A model generated the notes under the pieces. The model did not search any database and was not told the origin of the DNA. It saw only the letters and a list, made by a program, of their open reading frames with translations. This document shows, piece by piece, positions 16,004 through 21,756 of a stretch of 21,994 bases of DNA. Position 1 is the stretch's first letter, and every line of letters starts with the position of its first letter. The position numbers and the translations under genes are program-made. The stretch lies in the IMG/VR virus record IMGVR_UViG_3300042514_000491, positions 1 to 21,994 of that record. One strand, written 5' to 3'. This DNA comes from a virus.

Positions 16004-16227
16004 ATACTTTCTATTTCGTGTTCAACCTCTTCCCACCAATAATATTCATCTTCGCTGCCTTCTACCTCAATGTTCCATTTTTCTTTCATAACCTCCCGTG
16101 CGGTAAACAAGGCGCTTTGCTTTGCAAGGATTGAAACAAGGATCTCCTGTCCAAGTTCGCCTCCGATGCTTTGAATAAGGTTGTGGTAATGGGTGAATAA
16201 TTCCTCTGCTTTTTCTTTTGGCGTCAT
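16000..16227 (-). CDS. MTPKEKAEEL-family small protein, copy 3 (75 aa)
   Basis: A small helical protein beginning MTPKEKAEELFTHYHNL and ending EVEHEIESI with a Trp pair (YYWWEEVEHEI) where the other copies have YWKEVKKEI or FWKEVKKEI. The ATG at 16227 overlaps the preceding stop codon (ATGA). A longer frame using a TTG at 16260 exists, but that part overlaps the previous gene's C-terminus and seems accidental. Small proteins of this type, with an MTPKEKAEEL start, a central A-VDEI helix and a WKEVKKEI end, are familiar from Bacteroidetes phages; their function is unknown. This copy is the most divergent and more acidic. Confidence 0.68.
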   Translation of the reverse strand: MTPKEKAEELFTHYHNLIQSIGGELGQEILVSILAKQSALFTAREVMKEKWNIEVEGSEDEYYWWEEVEHEIESI

Positions 16228-16475
16228 AGGTTTTGTATTTCTTTTTTTACTTCTTTCCAATAATTAATGGAAGGGGATGTGTCATGTGTAGCCGTTAAAA
16301 GATAATGGATTTTTATTAACTCATCCACGGCAACCAAGGCGCATTTTTTAGCATTATTTTTTTTCATGTTATCGCCTAAAAATGAGGTTATTTCATTCCT
16401 GAACTTATCAATTAACTCCTCTGCTTTTTCTTTTGGTGTCATAGGTTTTGTATTTCTTTTTTTACTTCTTTCCAA
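16203..16475 (-). repeat. 58-bp near-identical direct repeat at 16203-16260 and 16418-16475
   Basis: The two 58-base segments differ at a single base (16222 versus 16437) and lie 215 bases apart. Each spans the 3' end of one small gene and the 5' end of the next. A 26-base piece at 16639-16664 and a 13-base piece at 15991-16003 repeat the start-codon part. This is the DNA trace of the tandem duplication that made the small-protein array. Confidence 0.85.
16224..16442 (-). CDS. MTPKEKAEEL-family small protein, copy 2 (72 aa)
   Basis: A 72-residue paralogue: MTPKEKAEELIDKFRNEIT, a central CALVAVDELIKI helix and a YWKEVKKEIQNL end. It shares the last 12 residues almost exactly with copy 1. The start chosen is the ATG at 16442 that overlaps the preceding stop; the TTG-started version (adding an ERSKKRNTKP extension) is rejected because those codons are another reading of the upstream gene's 3' end. 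Function unknown. Confidence 0.72.
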   Translation of the reverse strand: MTPKEKAEELIDKFRNEITSFLGDNMKKNNAKKCALVAVDELIKIHYLLTATHDTSPSINYWKEVKKEIQNL

Positions 16476-16663
16476 AAATTAGTGTGTTCAATGCTATTAT
16501 GTTTCCAAATAGCACATTTTAAAATTTCATCAACCGCAGTCAACGCGTGTCCTTTTGCCTTGGATGAATCAATATATTCCACCCAGCCTTTTGTTTCTGT
16601 TAAAATTTTTCTGCGTTCACTAAATTTATTTACTAATTCCTCTGCTTTTTCTTTTGGTGTCAT
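16439..16663 (-). CDS. MTPKEKAEEL-family small protein, copy 1 (74 aa)
   Basis: A 74-residue paralogue, first of the array after the large terminase: MTPKEKAEELVNKFSERRK, then HALTAVDEILKCAI, ending FWKEVKKEIQNL. It starts seven bases after the terminase stop codon and ends in an ATGA overlap with copy 2. The four-copy run suggests recent duplication with divergence, unusual in compact phage genomes. Function unknown. Confidence 0.72.
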   Translation of the reverse strand: MTPKEKAEELVNKFSERRKILTETKGWVEYIDSSKAKGHALTAVDEILKCAIWKHNSIEHTNFWKEVKKEIQNL

Positions 16664-16669
16664 GTCTTT

Positions 16670-17899
16670 TTAATTATGCGCAAGTGAATCAGAGCCTTGC
16701 ATTAAACGAAGTGAGGCATAGCGAACTCCGTCAATCCCGTGCTGATGCATATCCATTGGCGTTGAAGATTTCTTGTCATTCCAAATATAATTCCTTAATT
16801 CAAACTTTAAATTATACGATTCCTCTGTTACAACAATCGTAAAATCAAGCATTCGTTTTATTCCGTCAACCACGCTGCCAGCGTACTTTTCCGTTTTATT
16901 CACATTGATTCCGTTTGACAAAAGCGCGTCAATCAAACGTGGCTCACTTGTATCAGCAACAATCATAGCATCCGTTTCAACCTCATTCCTAATCTTTGTA
17001 ACAACCATGTCATAAGAAAGGCTTTGTTCGTAAATGATTTCCTTTACATAAATCTTATTTGCCGTGGTATCAACCGCAACTTTGACAAGCGCCAAGGGGT
17101 CTGGATAAAATCCGAAGTCAAGCCCGTAGGCGAAAGGTAGGCTTGTATCAAATTCGCCCTCCACCCAGTTTGGAAATATTACGCCATGTTTCTTATCCAG
17201 CCACTTGCCCAAAAACCTGTGCGCGTATGCCTCAGGTGACTTGCTTTTAATCGCCTCAATCTTTGCGATGTAATCCTTGCTTATATTATGGTAATTGTCA
17301 AGGTACGTCGTATGAATATGCGTTATGTCCTCATGCGTGCTTATCGGGATTGAATGCCCGTCAATCGTCTCCATGCGGTGCGACTTTTCAAACCAACGTT
17401 TCCAAATCCAATGCTCCACGTCTTGCGGGTTCATGACAAGGATAACAAGGTTAGGGGTGTCAGGCATACGAATGGATTCGTCAATGGTATCGAAGTCCTT
17501 TTCGCTTACGAATTCCTCAGCCTCGTCCACGATGAAAACATTGAGCCCAGGTATTGACTTTAACTTTGCCGTTTGATTTCCTGAACTTGTTTTGATTCCT
17601 GAAAAGATTATTTCACTCTTTGTAACCTTGTGACCAATTTGCGCGTTCGTCATGTTGAACTCGTCACCCACGCCAAGCAAGTCAATCTTTTCCCTGAACT
17701 CAGGGATAACGGAAATGTTGGCGCTTGATAACGTGTACCTTGTAAACAGTACCTTCCAATTTTTGTAAGCAAGTAACATATTACAAGCCCAAAGCCCCAC
17801 GGTGAAAGACTTTGCCGAACCACGTCCACCCGTGATGAGGAAGTAACGCGTCCGCGGTTGCCAAAGGGCTTGGTATTTGTCACTAACTTTTATCTCCAT
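16670..17899 (-). CDS. terL: Terminase large subunit (409 aa)
   Basis: The packaging motor: an ATPase that pumps DNA into the prohead and a nuclease that cuts the concatemer. Walker A is at residues 24-31 (GGRGSAKS), Walker B at 121-128 (VFIVDEAE), with the coupling region around LVILVMNPQD. The RNase H-like nuclease has the three acidic residues expected: Asp261 in YGLDFGF, Asp316 in IVADTSEP, and Asp390 in HGIDGVRYA. This arrangement fits the PBSX/Terminase_3 type, and the length of 409 is normal. It overlaps the small-subunit gene by 17 bases, so the two are probably coupled. High confidence. Confidence 0.95.
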   Translation of the reverse strand: MEIKVSDKYQALWQPRTRYFLITGGRGSAKSFTVGLWACNMLLAYKNWKVLFTRYTLSSANISVIPEFREKIDLLGVGDEFNMTNAQIGHKVTKSEIIFSGIKTSSGNQTAKLKSIPGLNVFIVDEAEEFVSEKDFDTIDESIRMPDTPNLVILVMNPQDVEHWIWKRWFEKSHRMETIDGHSIPISTHEDITHIHTTYLDNYHNISKDYIAKIEAIKSKSPEAYAHRFLGKWLDKKHGVIFPNWVEGEFDTSLPFAYGLDFGFYPDPLALVKVAVDTTANKIYVKEIIYEQSLSYDMVVTKIRNEVETDAMIVADTSEPRLIDALLSNGINVNKTEKYAGSVVDGIKRMLDFTIVVTEESYNLKFELRNYIWNDKKSSTPMDMHQHGIDGVRYASLRLMQGSDSLAHN

Positions 17900-18191
17900 C
17901 CTTTGTAAATATAATCGTTGGCACGGTCACCTTTTCCCCCTGCGTCGTGATATCAATGTTTTGCTTTGCCTTGCCATAAGCACGGTCAAGGAGCAACTGA
18001 GCCGCCTTGATGTCACCCTTTGCCGCCTGTTCCCTTAGCTTCATGATAATTGCCTCGGCTGCGGTAATACCGTCTTTTTCCTGACCCATGACATTTGCCA
18101 TGATAAGGTCAAGGGCGGGAAGTTTTTTAGGGCGACCTGTTCCAACCGTGTTTCCTGATTTCAATTTGCCTCCGTGTTTTCCTTCCCTCAT
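17883..18191 (-). CDS. terS: Terminase small subunit (102 aa)
   Basis: A 102-residue protein directly upstream of and overlapping the large subunit. It is basic at the start (MREGKHGGKLKSGNTVGTG, RPKKLPALD) and then helical, with ITAAEAIIMKLREQAAKGD, IKAAQLLLDRAYGKAKQ, the pattern of the DUF5681-like packaging proteins in which an RPKK motif precedes a two-helix region. It should bind the phage packaging site and stimulate the large subunit. The C-terminal beta part (VTVPTIIFTKDGD) could contact the partner. The ATG overlaps the stop of the preceding glycosyltransferase gene (ATGA). Confidence 0.75.
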   Translation of the reverse strand: MREGKHGGKLKSGNTVGTGRPKKLPALDLIMANVMGQEKDGITAAEAIIMKLREQAAKGDIKAAQLLLDRAYGKAKQNIDITTQGEKVTVPTIIFTKDGDKS

Positions 18192-18979
18192 GATTCGAGA
18201 TTTAAACGAGAATTGATTCCATTATTTTTAAAAACTTTCCAATCAACAAAATGATGAATACGGTTAAAACGTATTACAGTTTTTGCATATTGCGGCCACT
18301 GTGCCTCTAACATTTTTGCTTTTAAAAGTTTCTTTTTTGGGTCATTGCCTTTGTATAATTCATCTTGATTCCCTCCTTTCATTTTTTTGGACGTACTTAC
18401 TTTATTAATTGTATAATAAACACAACTTCCAGTACTACCTCCATTATGTAATACTTGTAAACACAAATCTACATCCTCATTATATTTAAGTCTCCACCGA
18501 TAAGGCAAACTATTTTTTATTAACAATGCTGAATAAATATGACAATTATTTTTAAAAGGTTTTTTAGGTATTTTTCTAACAAAATTATATTCCTCAAATC
18601 CTCCCAAATCAATATTATTTTTTAATGTGTAATTTTCAATATATGACAAAGATGTTTTTATGTCTTTTATTTGACATCTTTTTCCATTAATCCATTTATA
18701 AAAAGATGTTATGTTATCGTCAAATAACCAATGATGCGTATATCCTAATTTTATCGAATGCTCCCAACAAAAATTTCTTGCAGGAAAACTTCCAAGTCCT
18801 AAATTTGCAAAAGGTAATTTTAACACCCTTTCTTTTCCCAATTTATTTACATAACTATCATATTCTTGTGGCTCAACTGCTATTAAATAATCTAAGTTAT
18901 CTGCTTCAAATAAATTTGCAGTCATTGTAACGTCAAATCTTCCTTTGCTAATTATGTAAACAGGGAATTTATTTTGCAT
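18188..18979 (-). CDS. TAGT-type (TET-associated) glycosyltransferase, probable DNA-modifying GT-A enzyme (263 aa)
   Basis: The sequence matches the pattern I recall for the TET-associated glycosyltransferases of phages, GT-A enzymes proposed to add sugars to modified bases in phage DNA. Landmarks: PVYIISKGRFD (6-16), AVEPQEYDSY (34-43), GSFPARNFCWEHS (63-75), the metal/sugar-binding DDN in HWLFDDNI (83-90), RWRLKYNEDVDLCLQVL (161-177), and KMKGGNQDELYKG (199-211). The C-terminal KTVIRFNRIHHFVDW is also typical. Its codons are clearly more AT-rich than those of the terminase next door, so it may be acquired. The ParB-like gene precedes it and the small terminase follows with an overlap. No TET/JBP or deoxynucleotide-modifying enzyme is in this window. 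Confidence 0.88.
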   Translation of the reverse strand: MQNKFPVYIISKGRFDVTMTANLFEADNLDYLIAVEPQEYDSYVNKLGKERVLKLPFANLGLGSFPARNFCWEHSIKLGYTHHWLFDDNITSFYKWINGKRCQIKDIKTSLSYIENYTLKNNIDLGGFEEYNFVRKIPKKPFKNNCHIYSALLIKNSLPYRWRLKYNEDVDLCLQVLHNGGSTGSCVYYTINKVSTSKKMKGGNQDELYKGNDPKKKLLKAKMLEAQWPQYAKTVIRFNRIHHFVDWKVFKNNGINSRLNLES

Positions 18980-19009
18980 ATTTTGTACTTAAATTAACGT
19001 GCCATACCC

Positions 19010-19558
19010 CTACATCGTCACCACCAAATTTTTATAATCATATTTCATCTTATTTTTATCATACCATTCGGCTGCTAAATCTTCATTATCAAAAATAAAA
19101 ATAATACGATGCAATCCTTTTGAATTACCAACAGGGTCAAACTCTTCATTAATATCCAATTCATCTTCATTCATTGTGTTTAATTCTGAACCTGCCGACC
19201 AATTCGGTATCTCCATGCCCCACGCTTCCAAGTCCACCACGTCCCAATCGTTCGCCAGTGTATCCCAGTCCCATTCTCCAAATGCTACATTGTCCGCAAT
19301 GATAAACCGCTTCTTTTCCTCCTCAGTTAAATCGCTGCTTCGCTTTACCCATGTTTCATCCACGTCCGTAAATCCAAGTTCTTGCAAGGCGCGAAGCCTC
19401 ATGTTTCCCCCGAGTACCACGTTATTTTCGTCAATGACCATCGGGCGAAGCGATAGCATCTTTGGAAACTCCTGTATGCTTTGCTTTAGCTTTTGAAACT
19501 TGTCGTCCCTTAGGACGCGTGGGTTGTTCGGGTTTGGTTTTATATCCTTTAGCTTCAT
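19010..19558 (-). CDS. ParB-like nuclease-fold protein (182 aa)
   Basis: The N-terminal 80 residues are a ParB/sulfiredoxin-like domain: LKDIKPNPNNPR at the start, then MVIDENNVVLGGNMRLRA with the Gx-x-R box of the family. Residues 95-125 (FIIADNVAFGEWDWDTLAND) and DVVDLEAWGMEIPNW are typical of phage ParB proteins that are often attached to a DNA methylase. Here no methylase follows; the C-terminus is instead a short extra part with LHRIIFIFDNEDLAAEWYDK. Overlaps the preceding glycosyltransferase gene by ATGA. A role in DNA modification or in recognising phage DNA is inferred from the neighbours. Confidence 0.82.
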   Translation of the reverse strand: MKLKDIKPNPNNPRVLRDDKFQKLKQSIQEFPKMLSLRPMVIDENNVVLGGNMRLRALQELGFTDVDETWVKRSSDLTEEEKKRFIIADNVAFGEWDWDTLANDWDVVDLEAWGMEIPNWSAGSELNTMNEDELDINEEFDPVGNSKGLHRIIFIFDNEDLAAEWYDKNKMKYDYKNLVVTM

Positions 19559-20559
19559 ATACTTTTTAACACTTGTTTACGTTTGTTGTTGACGGTGAGA
19601 AGATTTCGCTCAGTCAAAAGCCATTTTCTCCCAGCCTGCAAATGATTAAAATAATCCCCGTCCTTTTCCAACGCCTTTTCAAATTGTCCGCTTAAATCGT
19701 CGTTGCCCTCGTACAACCGCACGCCTGGGACATTGAACTCCGTTATTTCCTTCGGTGCATAAGGAACGCAACCAGTGACAAGCATCTCCATCGCAAAGTT
19801 ATTCGACTTACTTTGGTTAAAATTGTCATTTGTCAACGGGAACACGGCGTAATGTGCCGCACTGTTTTTAATGAGCTCAAAGTATTGAAACAAGGAATTG
19901 TTCCACGGTATGACCTTTACATTTGGGTAAAGCGTTTTGCCCAACCACTCAGGAATACCAATAAATGCAACCTCTGTGTCCTTGCGGCTGCTGACATAAT
20001 GCCAAAATATATCCACGGTTTTTAAATCCTCAATGTGTGTCATGCTTCCACGCCACAACACGCGTTTAATCTTTGCCTCAAGTTTATCAGGTGACACGGG
20101 ACAAAGTGGCGTCACTTGAAAGTCAATAGCGTTAGGAATAACCATTATTTTACTTTCGTCAAAGAATTGTTTGTAAAACTCTTTGAGGTACGGCGTTGAA
20201 ACGATTATATAATCGGCATACTTGAAAGCCTTTTCAACAGATTCTTTTACCTGCGTTTTACCGAAGTGTGCCGACGCTGGATTCGCAGCGTTAACCTCAT
20301 GTAATAAATCGTCGTGGTCAAGAATGATTTTTTTACCCATCTTCTTCGCCTCCGCGATCATTGATAACATTCCGTCACCATTGGGCCGTTGAAACAGGAT
20401 AACGTCAACGTCGTAAAAATCATACCACTTTACCGTCTCAGGATTAAGGTAAGTAATATGAAGATTTATCATCTGGGAGCGAAGCCGCATGAATGGATTA
20501 ACGGAACGATAATAATCGGTCGTTGGACTGGTTAAATTGGTGACAATGCCTAACCTCAT
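19555..20559 (-). CDS. GT-B glycosyltransferase, GT4-like (334 aa)
   Basis: A glycosyltransferase with two Rossmann-like halves. Seen: MRLGIVTNLTSPTTDYYRSV (N-terminal acceptor side), DVDVILFQRPN, KIILDHDDLLHEVN, ADYIIVSTPYLKEFY, MVIPNAIDF at the hinge, RVLWRGSMTHIEDL at the donor-domain start, and SKSNNFAMEMLVTGCVPYAP (250-269), where Glu258 of the EX7-type motif would contact the nucleotide sugar. It belongs to a class often found in phages near DNA-modification genes. Its substrate is unknown: DNA base, cell-wall or virion sugars are all possible, but the ParB/TAGT neighbours favour DNA. The start overlaps the stop of the 57-residue gene (ATGA). Confidence 0.85.
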   Translation of the reverse strand: MRLGIVTNLTSPTTDYYRSVNPFMRLRSQMINLHITYLNPETVKWYDFYDVDVILFQRPNGDGMLSMIAEAKKMGKKIILDHDDLLHEVNAANPASAHFGKTQVKESVEKAFKYADYIIVSTPYLKEFYKQFFDESKIMVIPNAIDFQVTPLCPVSPDKLEAKIKRVLWRGSMTHIEDLKTVDIFWHYVSSRKDTEVAFIGIPEWLGKTLYPNVKVIPWNNSLFQYFELIKNSAAHYAVFPLTNDNFNQSKSNNFAMEMLVTGCVPYAPKEITEFNVPGVRLYEGNDDLSGQFEKALEKDGDYFNHLQAGRKWLLTERNLLTVNNKRKQVLKSI

Positions 20560-20729
20560 TTACTTTGTTTTTGGTATGTGTCCAATAAAAGGTTTAAAAC
20601 CTCCTCCATCGAGTGTTTGACGTTTGTTTCCTTCCAAAGTTGAAATTGCAAATCAAGCAATTTTTTCCTTATTTTTTCGTCCCGATAGCTTACCGAAAAC
20701 ACGGCGGCGGCTGGTTTATTGACATTCAT
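20556..20729 (-). CDS. Small unknown protein, possibly ribbon-helix-helix-like (57 aa)
   Basis: A 57-residue frame from the ATG at 20729, too short to be obvious, reads MNVNKPAAAVFSVSYRDEKI, then a Leu-rich helical part with MEEVLNLLLDTYQ. The VFSVSYRDEKIRKKL to EEVLNLLL layout, a short strand followed by two helices, resembles ribbon-helix-helix DNA-binding proteins. It overlaps the preceding 74-residue gene by 14 bases and ends in an ATGA overlap with the GT-B gene, so it fills the gap exactly. No homology is claimed. Confidence 0.6.
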   Translation of the reverse strand: MNVNKPAAAVFSVSYRDEKIRKKLLDLQFQLWKETNVKHSMEEVLNLLLDTYQKQSK

Positions 20730-20940
20730 TTTTTTGTTCTTTTAATCTGTAATAACGTTCCATTTGGTATTTATTAACCCTCTCTTTGTTCGCTTGATAC
20801 CACGCTTTATTCCTAATGCTTTTCTCAGCCTTCTTTTCAGGTGATTGATTCTGGTGATAAAGCCTAAAATATTCCCTTTGCTTTTGCTTTTGGTACTCGG
20901 TCATATTCTCCCGATACTGCTTTTGATACTCAGGTGTCAT
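20716..20940 (-). CDS. Tyr/Gln/Lys-rich small protein (74 aa)
   Basis: A 74-residue, highly charged protein made of Tyr-Gln-Lys-rich helical repeats (PEYQKQYRENMTEYQKQ, RLYHQNQSPEKKAE, YQANKERVNKYQMERYY). Its ATG follows the SSB stop codon without a gap. Repeats of this type, YxKxYR or WYxxNKE, often flank HNH endonuclease domains or DNA-binding modules in phages, but no HNH motif is present here. DNA binding is likely from composition; a specific role is unknown. Confidence 0.55.
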   Translation of the reverse strand: MTPEYQKQYRENMTEYQKQKQREYFRLYHQNQSPEKKAEKSIRNKAWYQANKERVNKYQMERYYRLKEQKNECQ

Positions 20941-21318
20941 TTAAAATGGGAGTGATTCGTCTTTTACCGTTGTTTCATTTGTCATCTTCGGGTTGTTCTC
21001 CCCAGGCGTTGCCTTGCCTCCAAATTCAATGTTATTTACCATGCAACGAATAACGCCCGTTGGTTCTCCGTTCTTCATGTACGCATTAACCCCACCTGTT
21101 CCTTCGACTACGACATACGTACCCTTTACCAAATGAGGCGCAAGTTTGGAACCACGGTCACCCCACATTGAACACGTCACCCAAACCGTCTTTTCCGTTG
21201 GATTGTTTCCAAATGTCTTTTCCGTATGTGCCACGGAGAAAGAACAAACGGTTGTATCACCAACGGACTTGATTTCAGCATCTGTACCAAGGCGACCCGC
21301 AACTATTAATTTTATCAT
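20941..21318 (-). CDS. ssb: Single-stranded DNA-binding protein (125 aa)
   Basis: An OB-fold single-stranded DNA-binding protein that coats ssDNA during replication and recombination. Seen: KLIVAGRLGTDAEIKSVGDT (strand 1 and 2), VCSFSVAHTEKTFGNNPTEK, VWVTCSMWGDRGSKLAPHL, then KGTYVVVEGTGGVNAYMKNG, typical of bacterial SSB. The C-terminus DESLPF is the acidic, LPF-ending tip that binds partner proteins, close to the DDDLPF form common in Bacteroidetes. Length 125 is short for an SSB but normal for phages. It is first in the minus-strand series, just behind a TAnnTTTG promoter box. Confidence 0.93.
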   Translation of the reverse strand: MIKLIVAGRLGTDAEIKSVGDTTVCSFSVAHTEKTFGNNPTEKTVWVTCSMWGDRGSKLAPHLVKGTYVVVEGTGGVNAYMKNGEPTGVIRCMVNNIEFGGKATPGENNPKMTNETTVKDESLPF

Positions 21319-21337
21319 TGTTTTTATTTTCTTTCTG

Positions 21338-21365
21338 CAAATATAATATTATTTTTGTTATCAAA
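21338..21365 (-). promoter_or_regulatory. Bacteroidetes-type promoter for the minus-strand series
   Basis: On the minus strand TATATTTG (21338-21345) is an exact match to the -7 consensus TAnnTTTG. A TTTG lies 16 bases upstream (21362-21365), slightly nearer than the usual 17-23. The start point would be near 21331, about 13 bases before the SSB ATG. The region is strongly AT-rich. Confidence 0.6.
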
Positions 21366-21393
21366 TTTAAAATATTTTTTAAGAATATATTTA

Positions 21394-21401
21394 TATCTTT
21401 G
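21394..21401 (+). promoter_or_regulatory. Bacteroidetes-type -7 box for the plus-strand tRNA-like cluster
   Basis: TATCTTTG is an exact TAnnTTTG match, three to four bases before the 5' end of the first tRNA-like element (21405), the expected spacing for the start of a stable RNA. I see no clear TTTG at -33. With the box on the other strand it forms a divergent control region at 21319-21404. Confidence 0.45.
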
Positions 21402-21404
21402 TGG

Positions 21405-21473
21405 CGCAAGTTAGTTTAGTGTTAAAATGTTTTGCGACGGCAAAAAGACGAAGATTAGATTCCTTCACTTGCA
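21405..21473 (+). tRNA. tRNA-like element 1 with 6-nt anticodon loop
   Basis: A 69-base cloverleaf can be drawn. Acceptor CGCAAGT/ACTTGCA (6 of 7 pairs), U8-A9, D stem GTTT/AAAT with A14 and A21, anticodon stem TTTTG/CAAAA, variable region AGAC, T stem GAAGA/CCTTC (4 of 5) with loop TTAGATT, close to TTCRANY. The anticodon loop is CGACGG, six bases, with no U33. An alternative 7-base reading gives an ACG anticodon but loses the stem. No CCA is encoded. It may be a degenerate tRNA or a tRNA mimic. Confidence 0.42.
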
Positions 21474-21477
21474 AATT

Positions 21478-21549
21478 AGCAAGGTGGCGGATGGGTAGCG
21501 CAAAGCGGCGACCGCGGCTGACATTGTGGGTTCAAATCCCACCCTTGTA
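21478..21549 (+). tRNA. tRNA-like element 2 with aberrant anticodon arm
   Basis: Acceptor AGCAAGG/CCTTGTA (one mismatch, one G-U), D arm GCG/CGC with GGATGGGTAG loop, and a perfect T arm GTGGG-TTCAAAT-CCCAC. The anticodon arm is AGCGG-CGACCG-CGGCT with a G-G mismatch and a 6-base loop. A 7-base reading would give a GAC anticodon with only 3 of 5 stem pairs and no U33. It begins four bases after element 1 ends. The same DNA read on the other strand gives a spurious GFEPT-type frame, a known sign of tRNA genes. Confidence 0.5.
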
Positions 21550-21617
21550 CTTACCACCCGAAGGTTGAGCAATGCTGGCACCGTGCGTTGATAAAGGGAT
21601 GGAACGGTGTAAATTTT
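21550..21617 (+). other. Spacer between tRNA-like elements 2 and 3, with a hairpin
   Basis: No gene is seen here. CACCGT (21579-21584) pairs with ACGGTG (21604-21609) around a 19-base loop, and a G-U pair extends it. It could be an RNA-processing signal or the remnant of another tRNA-like element. Confidence 0.4.
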
Positions 21618-21740
21618 AGCAAGATGGCGGAATGGTAGACGCACAAGTCGGATGGGTGGAGTATCGTAGCCCAAGGTTATACTTCCTTAACAAAAAAAAG
21701 TAGGGAGATACTCGTACGGGTTCGATTCCTGTTCTTGCTG
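21618..21740 (+). tRNA. tRNA-like element 3 (Leu-like arms) with enlarged, restructured anticodon/variable region
   Basis: Acceptor AGCAAGA/TCTTGCT pairs perfectly. The D arm, GGCGGAATGGTAGACGC, is the classic form of tRNA-Leu, and the T arm is ACGGG-TTCGATT-CCTGT. Between them, 72 bases (21644-21715) stand where a Leu tRNA would have about 30-35. I find no normal anticodon stem-loop. Possible helices are TGGGT/GCCCA (21653-21657 with 21669-21673), GAGTATC/GATACTC (21659-21665 with 21707-21713) and CTTCCT/AGGGAG. No CCA is encoded. It seems to be a tRNA scaffold with an inserted structured RNA, or a pseudo-tRNA. Confidence 0.5.
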
Positions 21741-21756
21741 CTAAAAAATTAAGGTT

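Noticed and set aside
16224-16475. Longer small proteins starting with ERSKKRNTKP at TTG codons (16475 and 16260)
   Set aside because: Those codons overlap the 3' end of the upstream copy; their identity in two copies comes from the repeated WKEVKKEIQNL codons. The ATG in the ATGA overlap is the better start.
15947-16663. CRISPR array
   Set aside because: The repeats are 58 bases, only two good copies, spacing about 157 bases, and they are inside coding sequence. They reflect gene duplication.
21465-21674. Minus-strand frame containing GFEPT
   Set aside because: It is the antisense of the tRNA-like T arms; GFEP-type peptides are a known artefact of reading tRNA genes on the wrong strand.
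21618-21740. Group I intron in a tRNA-Leu
   Set aside because: The excess is only about 40 bases, far below the roughly 200 or more needed for a group I core, and no anticodon stem flanks it.
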